A stretch of 14,565 bases of DNA from an uncultured Bacteroidales bacterium (lineage in GTDB: Bacteria; Bacteroidota; Bacteroidia; Bacteroidales; Bacteroidaceae): the NCBI GenBank assembly GCA_937906165.1, contig CALCYA010000090.1, positions 1 to 14,565 on the forward strand. The letters run 5' to 3'. Position numbers and translations under genes: made by a program. The notes under the pieces were generated by a model. It did no database searches. It was given only the letters and a program-made list of their open reading frames with translations, and was not told the DNA's origin. Of this stretch, positions 1 to 7,499 are shown in pieces. The number at the start of each line of letters is the position of its first letter. The stretch's first letter is position 1.

Positions 1-53
1 CTACGACCCCCTGATTAACAGTCAGGTGCTCTAACCGACTGAGCTACTGAAGA
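1..53 (-). tRNA. tRNA-Asn (GTT), partial, second gene of a tandem pair
   Basis: Read on the minus strand, the 5' end lies at base 53 and the gene runs off the left edge inside the T arm. The acceptor 5' strand, D arm and anticodon arm are present, with loop CTGTTAA giving anticodon GTT (Asn). All 53 visible bases are identical to bases 122-174 of the complete copy, so this is a recent or gene-converted duplicate. It lies 47 bases downstream of the complete copy. I see no separate promoter in the gap, so it is probably co-transcribed. Only the missing 3' part is uncertain. Confidence 0.93.
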
Positions 54-74
54 ATATATTTGGAGTTTCTCATT

Positions 75-99
75 AAAAAAGCGAGGCCACTGCCCGCTT
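75..99 (-). terminator. Terminator-like hairpin between the two tRNA-Asn genes
   Basis: On the minus strand, directly after the complete tRNA-Asn, the transcript reads AAGCGGG, a short loop, then CCTCGCTT and further T residues. This gives a 7-bp stem (one G-U pair) followed by a T-run, as in an intrinsic terminator. It lies upstream of the second tRNA copy, so it would be leaky, or would serve as a processing spacer. Confidence 0.45.
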
Positions 100-100
100 G

Positions 101-174
101 CTCTTCAGGTAGGACTTGAACCTACGACCCCCTGATTAACAGTCAGGTGCTCTAACCGACTGAGCTACTGAAGA
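101..174 (-). tRNA. tRNA-Asn (GTT)
   Basis: This is a full 74-base cloverleaf on the minus strand. The acceptor stem is TCTTCAG with CTGAAGA, the D stem GCTC with GAGC, the anticodon stem CCTGA with TCAGG around loop CTGTTAA (anticodon GTT), and the T stem GTAGG with CCTAC around TTCAAGT. The discriminator base is G. The next bases are CAAG, so CCA is not encoded and must be added by the nucleotidyltransferase. It delivers asparagine at AAC and AAU codons. The consensus promoter at 203-234 probably drives this gene and its neighbour. Confidence 0.96.
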
Positions 175-202
175 ATTTTGACTCCTTTGTCGTTTGACGT
201 TG

Positions 203-234
203 CAAAAGTAGTACATCTTTTTATTCTGTGCAAA
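203..234 (-). promoter_or_regulatory. Bacteroidota-type promoter for the tRNA-Asn pair
   Basis: On the minus strand, TTTG (complement of 231-234), a 20-base spacer and TACTTTTG (complement of 203-210) match the Bacteroidota -33/-7 consensus TTTG-N20-TAnnTTTG at every specified position. Transcription would start near base 196, about 20 bases upstream of the tRNA 5' end. The match and the position support this call; no transcript data are available. Confidence 0.8.
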
Positions 235-346
235 TTTTTATTGCTTTTTTTCGGCGTAATGATAAAAAAAGGCACAAACAGGACTAATAACATATTAAAA
301 ATAGTAAAAAGCAATGATAAAATGCCGTTTTAAGAGAGCAAAAGAG

Positions 347-354
347 TATCTTCG
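347..354 (+). promoter_or_regulatory. Candidate -7 box for the S41 protease gene
   Basis: TATCTTCG differs from TAnnTTTG at one position and lies about 30 bases before the ATG at 385. No TTTG stands at the correct -33 distance. The same octamer precedes the minus-strand gene at 2649, which supports it as a used variant. An 8-bp inverted repeat, GCCGTTTT (324-331) and AAAACGGC (369-376), brackets it. The leader is AT-rich, without a Shine-Dalgarno sequence. Confidence 0.4.
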
Positions 355-384
355 CAGACGATAAACAAAAAACGGCCTTAGTAT

Positions 385-2070
385 ATGAAAGCAACATACC
401 GATTTGCAGTGCTGTTGTTGGCACTGCTCTTTATAACACCTGCAAACATTTTTGCCGACGACAAGCACAAGTTCCGTCTGGCACGTCAGTTGGCGGTCTT
501 CAATGCCATAGTCAAAGACCTGAACCTGTTCTATGTAGACAGTATCATGCCCGACAAGATGATAAACAAAGGCATTGAAGCGATGCTTCGCAACCTTGAC
601 CCTTATACAGTCTACTACCCCGAAGACAAAGACGAGGAACTGAAGATGATGACCACAGGAAAGTATGCCGGAGTAGGTTCTACCATACGTTTCCACAAGG
701 ACAAGAACACCACTGTATTTACCGGACCTTATGAGAACATGCCGGCATTCAAGGCTGGAGTGAGGGCAGGAGATGCAATCATCTCCATTGACGGCAAAAA
801 GACCGAAGGGCTGAGTGTTGACAGCGTTAGCGACATGCTCCGTGGTGAGCCGGGTACAAAGCTCACCGTTGTTGTTGAGCGACCTGGAAAGAAGGAGAAA
901 CTCACATTCAAGCTCGAGCGTGAGAGCATTGCCTTGCCTGCAATAAGTTACTACGGAATGCAGAAGGAGGACATTGGCTACATAGCACTTGAAAGTTTTA
1001 CCGAGAATTGCGCCAAGGACATGCGCCACGCAGTTGTGGACCTGAAGAAAAAAGGCGCGAGGTCGTTCATCATTGACCTCAGGAGCAACGGAGGCGGCCT
1101 GTTGGACGAAGCCATCGAGATTGTAAACCTTTTCGTTCCAAAGGGGAAAGTCATTGTTACCACAAAGGGAAAGATAAAGCAATCCAACGAGACCTTCGAA
1201 ACCCGACGTGAACCCATTGACACAGAGTCACCCATAGTGGTGCTTGTAGACGGACAGACAGCATCGGCATCGGAGATTGTTGCCGGAGCATTACAGGACC
1301 TCGACCGCGCAGTAATCATCGGCTCACGCACATTCGGCAAGGGACTGGTGCAGAGCACACGCCCCGTAAGCGGCGGAGGACACCTGAAACTCACAACAGC
1401 AAAATACTATATCCCGAGCGGACGCTGTGTACAGGCACTCGACTACTCGCACATGATTGAGGACGGGAAGACCACACGTGTCCCCGACAGTCTCACCAAC
1501 GTATTCCACACGGCCGCAGGACGTGAGGTGCGCGACGGCGGAGGCATACGTCCCGACATTGAACCTAAAGGAGAGGAACTTTCTACACTAATCTTCCATC
1601 TTCTGCAAGATATGACCGTTTTTGATTTTGCGACAGAGTTCTGTCTCAAGAACGAAAGCATTGAACCTGCATCAACCTTCACCATCAGCGACGAGACTTA
1701 TGAAGAGTTCAAACAGTTCATCAAGGCAAAGAACTTCAGCTACGACCTGATGAGTGTAAAAGCTCTTACCGACCTGAAGAAACTGGTTGAGCTGGAAGGT
1801 TTCAAGGAGATTGTAAAAGAAGAGATAGAGTCTCTTGAGAAAAAGCTACAGACCAACCTCGACCATTCACTTGAGCATTTCAGCAAGGATGTGAAGACAC
1901 TCATCGCCGACGAGATAGTGAGACGCTATTATGGTGATAAAGGCGGTATAATCTACAATCTTCGCGAAGATACTGACATTCTTGAGAGCTACAAGATATT
2001 GGGAGACAAAGAGAAGTACAATGAAATACTCACTCCCAAAGCAAAAGATGCGAAGGAAACAAAAGAATAA
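385..2070 (+). CDS. S41 family carboxy-terminal processing protease (CtpA/Tsp type) with PDZ domain
   Basis: A serine protease of 561 residues, expected in the periplasm, that cleaves proteins at or near their C termini. Residues 1-24 form a signal peptide (charged start, hydrophobic core, cleavage near IFA-DD). A helical N-terminal segment (about 30-90) precedes a PDZ domain (about 92-178). The S41 core follows, with the DLRSNGGGLLDEA strand-loop at 231-243. In QTASASE, Ser294 is the likely nucleophile, and in FGKG, Lys319 the general base. Their 25-residue spacing equals that of Ser430/Lys455 in E. coli Tsp. A helical, lysine-rich region of about 160 residues follows the core, as in other Bacteroidota members. 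The substrate cannot be told. The ATG at 385 is chosen because the signal peptide begins there. It stands alone, with a long hairpin after its stop. Confidence 0.93.
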   Translation: MKATYRFAVLLLALLFITPANIFADDKHKFRLARQLAVFNAIVKDLNLFYVDSIMPDKMINKGIEAMLRNLDPYTVYYPEDKDEELKMMTTGKYAGVGSTIRFHKDKNTTVFTGPYENMPAFKAGVRAGDAIISIDGKKTEGLSVDSVSDMLRGEPGTKLTVVVERPGKKEKLTFKLERESIALPAISYYGMQKEDIGYIALESFTENCAKDMRHAVVDLKKKGARSFIIDLRSNGGGLLDEAIEIVNLFVPKGKVIVTTKGKIKQSNETFETRREPIDTESPIVVLVDGQTASASEIVAGALQDLDRAVIIGSRTFGKGLVQSTRPVSGGGHLKLTTAKYYIPSGRCVQALDYSHMIEDGKTTRVPDSLTNVFHTAAGREVRDGGGIRPDIEPKGEELSTLIFHLLQDMTVFDFATEFCLKNESIEPASTFTISDETYEEFKQFIKAKNFSYDLMSVKALTDLKKLVELEGFKEIVKEEIESLEKKLQTNLDHSLEHFSKDVKTLIADEIVRRYYGDKGGIIYNLREDTDILESYKILGDKEKYNEILTPKAKDAKETKE

Positions 2071-2111
2071 CAATCAAACCGGGTGACCAACAGTTACCCG
2101 GTTTGATTGTT
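2069..2111. terminator. Long hairpin between convergent genes, probable bidirectional terminator
   Basis: CAATCAAACCGGGT (2071-2084) is the perfect reverse complement of 2096-2109. Two further A-T pairs outside and weaker pairs inside extend it to about 16-18 bp with a loop near CCAACAG. The left arm overlaps the protease TAA stop. The plus strand has no clear T-run afterwards. The minus strand reads TTATTCTTTTG, which is T-rich, so it may serve the minus-strand gene at least as well. Confidence 0.7.
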
Positions 2112-2193
2112 GAAAATTTGAATAAAAGAGGAATGCAACGCACTGTGTTACGCCATAGTCCGTTTCTCGGTCACCGGCATTGACACAAGGAAG

Positions 2194-2649
2194 CTACTCC
2201 GTCAGGACAGCCTCTACCCCATCGCCATTAATGGATATCTCGATATTAGAGTTGTTGCCGACTCTCTTAGACAATGTATCACCGGAAACTCCGCCTATGA
2301 CACGAAGCATTGATTCGGATGAAAAATAAGTTATCTCACGGATAATCTGTTTCCCGTTTTCGACAACCGTATCATTCTCATAATAACGGTTCACTCTCAA
2401 CAACGTATCTTCATAGAGCGCAGGCGATGAGAATACAAGGCTGTCATCAAGCAGCACATCGCATCCGGCGCCACTGCCATCACCGGTAACATGAATATTG
2501 TATACAAACATTTTTGATTCCACATTTCTGGATGCTTCACCCATCGCATAATAGACAAAAAGCACCATAGTGAATATTAGGACGGCAAAGAAAAACACAC
2601 TGCCGTATAAGAACCTTAGGTTTGACCTTGAACTCCTGTTTACTTTCAT
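2194..2649 (-). CDS. Unrecognised small single-pass membrane protein
   Basis: A protein of 151 residues that I do not recognise. Residues 1-12 are basic (MKVNRSSRSNLR). Residues 13-35 form one strongly hydrophobic segment, read as a transmembrane anchor or uncleaved signal. The rest is a polar domain rich in Asp, Ser and Val with predicted short strands, probably outside the cytoplasm by the positive-inside rule. No catalytic motif, lipobox or Cys pair is visible. A longer reading frame reaches 2694, but the promoter-like TATCTTCG (complement of 2668-2675) lies inside that extension. The ATG at 2649, 18 bases downstream of the box, followed at once by Lys and the anchor, is the better start. 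It converges on the protease gene and diverges from rimP. The function is unknown; it could be a lineage-specific envelope protein. Confidence 0.68.
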   Translation of the reverse strand: MKVNRSSRSNLRFLYGSVFFFAVLIFTMVLFVYYAMGEASRNVESKMFVYNIHVTGDGSGAGCDVLLDDSLVFSSPALYEDTLLRVNRYYENDTVVENGKQIIREITYFSSESMLRVIGGVSGDTLSKRVGNNSNIEISINGDGVEAVLTE

Positions 2650-2667
2650 AATAGAACATTTTGCAGG

Positions 2668-2675
2668 CGAAGATA
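2668..2675 (-). promoter_or_regulatory. Candidate -7 box for the small membrane protein gene
   Basis: The minus strand reads TATCTTCG here, one mismatch from TAnnTTTG and identical to the box before the S41 protease. It lies 18 bases upstream of the ATG at 2649, giving a short leader. No convincing -33 TTTG is seen. Confidence 0.4.
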
Positions 2676-2778
2676 GGTATTTTTCCTCTTTCACATACCA
2701 CGAATGGGAGATAATTATGAGGTAGACGGTTATTATACGAAAAAAGGCAAATACCTTTATAGAAAAAAGAGTGAAACA

Positions 2779-2810
2779 TTTGCACAGGATAGTTATTATT
2801 AGTAATTTTG
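2779..2810 (+). promoter_or_regulatory. Bacteroidota-type promoter of the rimP-nusA-infB operon
   Basis: TTTG (2779-2782), a 20-base spacer and TAATTTTG (2803-2810) match the Bacteroidota consensus at all specified positions. The predicted start is near 2816, leaving a leader of about 90 bases before the rimP ATG. It is the only full-consensus promoter I found upstream of the nine-gene block. Confidence 0.82.
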
Positions 2811-2827
2811 CAGTGTAAGATGATGAT

Positions 2828-2852
2828 GAGGGGCCGACAAGCCCCTCTTTTT
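2828..2852 (+). terminator. Intrinsic terminator hairpin in the rimP leader (candidate attenuator)
   Basis: GAGGGGC (2828-2834) pairs perfectly with GCCCCTC (2841-2847) around loop CGACAA, and TTTTT follows (2848-2852). This is a textbook intrinsic terminator. It begins only about 12 bases after the predicted start of transcription and lies upstream of the first gene. It would therefore stop most transcripts as a leader of about 35 bases unless read-through is regulated. A role for NusA, encoded in the same operon, is an inference. Confidence 0.72.
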
Positions 2853-2906
2853 CATATAATCCGCTAACAGAGAATCACACCATACAATCTAACATTGAAA
2901 AGCGAT

Positions 2907-3374
2907 ATGATTGACAGACAACAAGTAATCGATTTGACAAACGAGTGGCTTGCCGACAAGGAGTATTTTTTGGTAGATGTCGTTATCAGCAAGGACGACA
3001 AGATAACAGTAGAAATTGACCACGCCGAGGGTGTGTGGATTGAAGACTGCGCCGAGTTGAGCCGCCACATCGAGAGTGGCTTGAGCCGCGAGACAGAGGA
3101 TTACGAGCTTGAAGTTGGTTCAGCAGGTCTGGGCCAGCCGTTCAAAGTACTGCAGCAATACCAGAACCATATTGGACTGGAGGTTGAGGTATTGGGCAAG
3201 GACGGCAAGAAACACAAGGGAATACTCAAGGAGGCAACAGCCGAGGAGTTCACTGTCACCATCAGCAAGAAAGTTAAGATCGAGGGCTCCAAGCGCCCGC
3301 AGCTTGTCGAGGAGGATATGCATTTTACCTACGACAGCATCAAGTACACGAAGTATATTATAAATTTCAAATAA
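2907..3374 (+). CDS. rimP: Ribosome maturation factor RimP
   Basis: A cytoplasmic protein of 155 residues that binds the 30S subunit during maturation. The N-terminal alpha/beta domain covers about residues 1-82. It ends with LEVGSAGLGQPF (68-79), the counterpart of the family motif EVSSPGLDRPL, with Ser-Pro replaced by Ser-Ala. The C-terminal SH3-like barrel follows (about 88-155, beginning near IGLEVEVLGKDGKKHKG). Length is typical. The start is the ATG at 2907; a TTG in the same frame at 2895 would add four residues but is less likely. There is no strong Shine-Dalgarno sequence, as is usual in this phylum. It is the first gene of the operon, downstream of the promoter at 2779 and the leader hairpin. 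NusA starts one base after its stop, so translation is probably coupled. Confidence 0.95.
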   Translation: MIDRQQVIDLTNEWLADKEYFLVDVVISKDDKITVEIDHAEGVWIEDCAELSRHIESGLSRETEDYELEVGSAGLGQPFKVLQQYQNHIGLEVEVLGKDGKKHKGILKEATAEEFTVTISKKVKIEGSKRPQLVEEDMHFTYDSIKYTKYIINFK

Positions 3375-3375
3375 A

Positions 3376-4653
3376 ATGGCAAAGAAAGACGAAACAATCA
3401 GCCTTCTTGATACATTTCAAGAATTCAAGGAGTCGAAGAACATCGACCGCACTACAATGATCAGCGTACTTGAGGAGAGCTTCCGTAAGGTACTTGTAAA
3501 CATGTTCGGCACAGACGAGAACTACTCGGTTATCGTCAACCCCGACCGTGGTGACTTCGAGATCCAGCGCCGCCGTGTTGTCGTAGCTGACAACGAGGTA
3601 AAGGACAGCAATTTCGAGATTTCACTGAGCGAGGCACAGCTCATCGACGACACCTTCGAGGAGGGTGAGGAGGTCAGCGAGATCGTGAACTTCGCAGAGT
3701 TCGGCCGCCGCGCAATCCTCAACCTGCGCCAGACACTTGCTTCAAAGATTCTGGAGCTTGAGAAGGACAGTCTCTACAACAAGTACATCGAGAAAGTAGG
3801 ACAGATAGTAAGCGCCGAGGTTTACCAGATTTGGAAGAAGGAGTTGCTCCTTGTAGACAGCGAGGGCAATGAGCTCATACTCCCCAAGAGCGAGCAGATT
3901 CCAAGCGACTTCTACCGCAAGGGTGACAACGTACGTGCCGTGGTTGCAAATGTCGACAACCAGAACAACAACCCTAAGATTATCCTCAGCCGTACATCAC
4001 CTATGTTCCTGCAGCGTCTCTTCGAGCTGGAGGTACCCGAGATCAACGACGGACTCATCACTATCAAGAAGATTGCCCGCATCCCAGGCAAGCGCGCCAA
4101 GATTGCAGTGGAGACATACGACGAGCGTATTGACCCGGTAGGTGCCTGCGTCGGTGTAAAGGGTTCACGTATCCACGGCATCGTACGCGAGTTGCGTAAC
4201 GAGAACATCGACGTTATCCCTTACACATCCAACATCGAGCTCTTCATCAAGCGTGCATTGAGCCCTGCTAAGATTCAGGAGATCACTCTTGACGAGGAGA
4301 AGCGCGTTGCAGACGTGAACCTCAAGAAAGAGGAGGTATCACTTGCTATCGGTAAGGACGGCCTCAACATCAAACTTGCAAGTATGATCACCGACTACAC
4401 AATCAACGTATACCGCGAGATCGACGCACAGCAGGAGGATGACATCTACCTTGAGGAGTTCAGCGACGAGATCGAGGAGTGGGTAATCGAAGCAATCAAG
4501 AATATTGGCCTTGACACAGCAAAGGCAGTACTTAACGCCCCAAGAGAGGTTCTCATTGAGAAAGCCGACCTTGAGGAGGACACTGTTGACCACGTCATTG
4601 AGGTTCTGAAGGCAGAATTCGAGGACGAGGAGTATGACGACAACGAAGAATAA
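3376..4653 (+). CDS. nusA: Transcription termination/antitermination factor NusA
   Basis: NusA binds RNA polymerase and nascent RNA and modulates pausing, intrinsic termination and antitermination. The protein has 425 residues. The N-terminal polymerase-binding domain spans about 1-130, the S1 domain 138-205 (beginning VGQIVSAEVY), and KH1 contains GVKGSR near 260-265. KH2 contains EEVSLAIGKDGLNIKLA near 319-335. A short acidic helical tail (about 355-425) ends the protein. The two C-terminal acidic repeats of E. coli NusA (495 residues) are not both present, which is normal outside Gammaproteobacteria. Codon use is biased strongly to GAG and AAG, as expected for high expression. One base separates it from rimP and 21 bases from infB. 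Since NusA acts on intrinsic terminators, control of its own operon through the leader hairpin is plausible but untested. Confidence 0.97.
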   Translation: MAKKDETISLLDTFQEFKESKNIDRTTMISVLEESFRKVLVNMFGTDENYSVIVNPDRGDFEIQRRRVVVADNEVKDSNFEISLSEAQLIDDTFEEGEEVSEIVNFAEFGRRAILNLRQTLASKILELEKDSLYNKYIEKVGQIVSAEVYQIWKKELLLVDSEGNELILPKSEQIPSDFYRKGDNVRAVVANVDNQNNNPKIILSRTSPMFLQRLFELEVPEINDGLITIKKIARIPGKRAKIAVETYDERIDPVGACVGVKGSRIHGIVRELRNENIDVIPYTSNIELFIKRALSPAKIQEITLDEEKRVADVNLKKEEVSLAIGKDGLNIKLASMITDYTINVYREIDAQQEDDIYLEEFSDEIEEWVIEAIKNIGLDTAKAVLNAPREVLIEKADLEEDTVDHVIEVLKAEFEDEEYDDNEE

Positions 4654-4660
4654 ACTAAAA

Positions 4661-4668
4661 AGAGGAGA
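4661..4668 (+). promoter_or_regulatory. Shine-Dalgarno-like site of infB
   Basis: AGAGGAGA lies 6 bases before the infB ATG and is close to a canonical Shine-Dalgarno sequence. Most other genes here, such as rimP, nusA and sufS, lack one. It fixes the infB start at 4675 and hints at stronger initiation there. Confidence 0.6.
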
Positions 4669-4674
4669 GTACTA

Positions 4675-7485
4675 ATGAAGATAAGATTAAATAAAGTACA
4701 GAAGGAGCTTAATCTTGGCTTGAACACAATCGTGGAGTATCTGCAGAAGAAGGGATTCGAGATAAAGGAAGACCCTAATGCTGTTGTACCCGAGGAGGGT
4801 TACAATATGCTCATCGAGGAGTTCAGCGCCGACAAGAAAGCCCGCATACAGTCCGACAATTTCCTGAAGGAGCGACAGAACAAGGAGAAGCCTAAGAGCA
4901 TCACCATTGAGGAGCCCAAAAAAGAGGAGCCCAAGCCTGCCCCTGCAGTTATTGTCGAGACACCGAAGGTAGAGCCCGAGGTAAAAGAGACACCGAAGAA
5001 GGAAGAACCTCTTATCAAGGTAACACGCAGGATTGACCTTGACGCACTCAACAAGAAAAAGGTCGAGCCAAAGAAGGAGGAGGTCAAGCCCGTTGCCAAG
5101 GAGGAGCCGAAGCCTGTTGTAGAGGAGCCCAAGAAAGAGGAGCCTGCAAAGGTAGAGCCTAAGAAAGAGGAGCCACAGCCACAGCTTACACAGGTAGAGG
5201 AGGTTGCTGCTCCAAAGCTCAACATCATCGGTCAGATTGACCTCTCTGCAATCAACCAGTCTACCCGCCCCAAGAAGAAGAGCAAGGAGGAGAAGAGAAA
5301 GGAGCGCGAGGAGAAGGACAAGCAGCGCGAGGAGCAGCGTAAAGCACAGCGCGAGGCACAGCGCCAGCAGAACGGCGGCAACAGCGAGGGCGGTGACAAG
5401 AAGAAGAAACGCCAGCGCATCAACAGCCAGCGTGTTGACATCAATGACGTAAAGGAGAGCGGCAGTGACAACAACAATAAGGATTGGAGTGCAAACCGCA
5501 ACAAGGGAAATAACAACAACCCGTCACAGGGCAGCCGCAAGGACCGCGACCGCCAGCACAAGCGCTTCGACAAGAGCGACGTGAACGAGGAAGATGTATC
5601 AAAGCAGATAAAGGAGACACTCGACCGCCTCACCAACCGCGGCAAGGGCAACAAGTCGGCGAAGTACCGCAAGGAAAAGCGCGATATGGCTGCCGAGCAG
5701 AGAATGCAGCAGATGAGCGAGGAGATGGAGCAGAGCAAGGTACTGCAGCTCACAGAGTTCGTTACAGCGAACGAGCTTGCAAGCATGATGAACGTCTCTG
5801 TAACACAGGTCATCGCCACATGTATGAGCATCGGCATGATGGTGTCAATAAACCAGCGTCTTGACGCCGAGACAATCAACATCGTAGCCGAGGAGTTCGG
5901 CTTCACCACTGAATATGTAAGTGCTGAGGTTGCCAACGCCATTGAGGAGACAACAGACAGCGAGGAGGATCTGGAGCCACGTGCACCAATCATCACCGTG
6001 ATGGGTCACGTTGACCACGGTAAGACCTCTCTGCTCGACTACATCCGCAAGGCCAACGTTATCGCAGGCGAGGCCGGCGGTATCACACAGCACATCGGTG
6101 CATACAATGTAAAGATGGAGAGCGGCAAGCGCATCACATTCCTTGACACCCCGGGTCACGAGGCGTTTACAGCGATGCGTGCACGTGGTGCCAAGATCAC
6201 CGATATCGTTATCATCATCATCGCGGCCGACGACAGCGTGATGCCCCAGACCAAGGAGGCCATCAACCATGCCATGGCTGCCGGTGTACCTATTGTATTC
6301 GCATTCAACAAGTGCGACAAGCCCACTGCCGATCCGAACAAGATCAAGGAGGAGCTTGCGAACCTCAATATGCTTGTCGAGGATTGGGGCGGAAAGTACC
6401 AGTCACAGGAGATTTCTGCAAAGAAAGGTATGGGTGTAGAGGAGCTTATGGAGAAGGTTCTTCTCGAGGCCGAGCTCCTTGACCTCAAGGCAAACCCCAA
6501 CCGCAAGGCAACCGGTTCAGTAATCGAGTCAACCCTTGACAAGGGCCGTGGTTACGTTGCCACAGTGCTTGTACAGAACGGTACACTCAAGGTCGGTGAC
6601 ATTGTTGTTGCCGGTACACAGTGGGGTAAGGTAAAGGCTATCTTCAACGAACGTAACCAGCGCATCAAGGAGATTCGCCCGGCAGAGCCCGCGCTTATCC
6701 TGGGTCTCAACGGTGCTCCTGCAGCAGGTGACACTTTCAACGTTGTAGACAGCGAGCGCGAGGCACGCGAGATTACCGGCAAGCGCGAGCAGTTGCAGCG
6801 TGAGCAGGGCCTGCGTACACAGAAGATGCTTACACTCGACGAGGTGGGACGCCGTATCGCCCTCGGAAACTTCCAGACCCTCAACATCATTGTCAAGGGT
6901 GACGTGGACGGTTCTATCGAGGCTCTCAGCGACTCACTCATCAAGCTCTCTACCGAGACAATCCAGGTGAATGTAATCCACAAGGCCGTTGGCCAGATTT
7001 CGGAGAGCGACGTGAGCCTTGCAGCAGCATCTGATGCCATCATCGTGGGCTTCCAGGTACGTCCTTCAGTGACAGCACGCAAGGTAGCCGAGAACGAGGG
7101 TGTCGACATCCGCATCTACTCTATCATCTACGATGCTATCGAGGAGGTCAAGGCCGCAATGGAGGGTATGCTTGCTCCAATCGTGAAGGAGGAGATTACA
7201 GCAACCATCGAGGTACGCGAGACATTCCACATCAGCAAGGTTGGTACAGTTGCAGGATGTATGGTCCGCGAGGGTAAGGTAAAGCGCACCGACCGAGCAC
7301 GCCTCATCCGCGACGGTATCGTTATCCACACCGGTTCACTTGCAGCGCTCAAGCGTTACAAGGAGGATGTCAAGGAGGTGGGTACCAACTTCGAGTGCGG
7401 TATCAGCCTAACTTCACAGGACGACATCAAGGTTGGCGATATCATCGAGACATTCGTTGAGGTTGAGGTTAAGCAGAAGCTGTAA
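4675..7485 (+). CDS. infB: Translation initiation factor IF-2
   Basis: A cytoplasmic GTPase that brings initiator fMet-tRNA to the 30S subunit and promotes 50S joining. The protein has 936 residues. A conserved N-terminal fold (1-55) is followed by a long low-complexity linker. Residues 75-170 carry repeated PKKEEP/PKKEEV units, and 200-345 are very basic with N- and Q-rich stretches. The second N-terminal domain lies about 355-420. The GTPase domain has G1 GHVDHGKT (444-451), GGITQHIG (468-475), G3 DTPGHEAF (491-498), G4 NKCD (545-548) and SAKKG. Beta-barrel and C-terminal domains that bind fMet-tRNA follow. Size fits Bacteroidota IF2, where the linker varies. It ends 14 bases before cvpA. 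Identity is certain; only the possibility of internal shorter starts, as known in E. coli, is open. Confidence 0.98.
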   Translation: MKIRLNKVQKELNLGLNTIVEYLQKKGFEIKEDPNAVVPEEGYNMLIEEFSADKKARIQSDNFLKERQNKEKPKSITIEEPKKEEPKPAPAVIVETPKVEPEVKETPKKEEPLIKVTRRIDLDALNKKKVEPKKEEVKPVAKEEPKPVVEEPKKEEPAKVEPKKEEPQPQLTQVEEVAAPKLNIIGQIDLSAINQSTRPKKKSKEEKRKEREEKDKQREEQRKAQREAQRQQNGGNSEGGDKKKKRQRINSQRVDINDVKESGSDNNNKDWSANRNKGNNNNPSQGSRKDRDRQHKRFDKSDVNEEDVSKQIKETLDRLTNRGKGNKSAKYRKEKRDMAAEQRMQQMSEEMEQSKVLQLTEFVTANELASMMNVSVTQVIATCMSIGMMVSINQRLDAETINIVAEEFGFTTEYVSAEVANAIEETTDSEEDLEPRAPIITVMGHVDHGKTSLLDYIRKANVIAGEAGGITQHIGAYNVKMESGKRITFLDTPGHEAFTAMRARGAKITDIVIIIIAADDSVMPQTKEAINHAMAAGVPIVFAFNKCDKPTADPNKIKEELANLNMLVEDWGGKYQSQEISAKKGMGVEELMEKVLLEAELLDLKANPNRKATGSVIESTLDKGRGYVATVLVQNGTLKVGDIVVAGTQWGKVKAIFNERNQRIKEIRPAEPALILGLNGAPAAGDTFNVVDSEREAREITGKREQLQREQGLRTQKMLTLDEVGRRIALGNFQTLNIIVKGDVDGSIEALSDSLIKLSTETIQVNVIHKAVGQISESDVSLAAASDAIIVGFQVRPSVTARKVAENEGVDIRIYSIIYDAIEEVKAAMEGMLAPIVKEEITATIEVRETFHISKVGTVAGCMVREGKVKRTDRARLIRDGIVIHTGSLAALKRYKEDVKEVGTNFECGISLTSQDDIKVGDIIETFVEVEVKQKL

Positions 7486-7499
7486 AAAGAGACCTGTTT

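Noticed and set aside
295..1182. Long minus-strand open frame of 295 codons
   Set aside because: It lies opposite the S41 protease, whose signal peptide, PDZ domain and catalytic Ser/Lys are clear. The antisense frame is Cys- and Val-rich with no domain sense.
2650..2694. 15-codon N-terminal extension of the small membrane protein
   Set aside because: The extension contains the candidate -7 box at 2668-2675, and the ATG at 2649 gives a typical membrane-anchor start.
2752..2759. TACCTTTA as a second promoter box upstream of rimP
   Set aside because: The last consensus base is wrong and no -33 TTTG is at the right distance. The promoter at 2779-2810 matches fully.
2895..2906. TTG start four codons upstream of the rimP ATG
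   Set aside because: ATG at 2907 gives the usual RimP N terminus, and no ribosome binding site favours the TTG.
2811..2906. Riboswitch or S-box/T-box style leader before rimP
   Set aside because: The leader is under 100 bases, with one simple hairpin and no recognised aptamer core or competing fold. A plain attenuator is the most that can be supported.
5232..5996. Long minus-strand open frame of 254 codons within infB
   Set aside because: Its Ser/Leu/Arg-rich composition mirrors the Lys/Glu/Arg-rich IF2 linker in reverse. It is a shadow of a low-complexity coding region.
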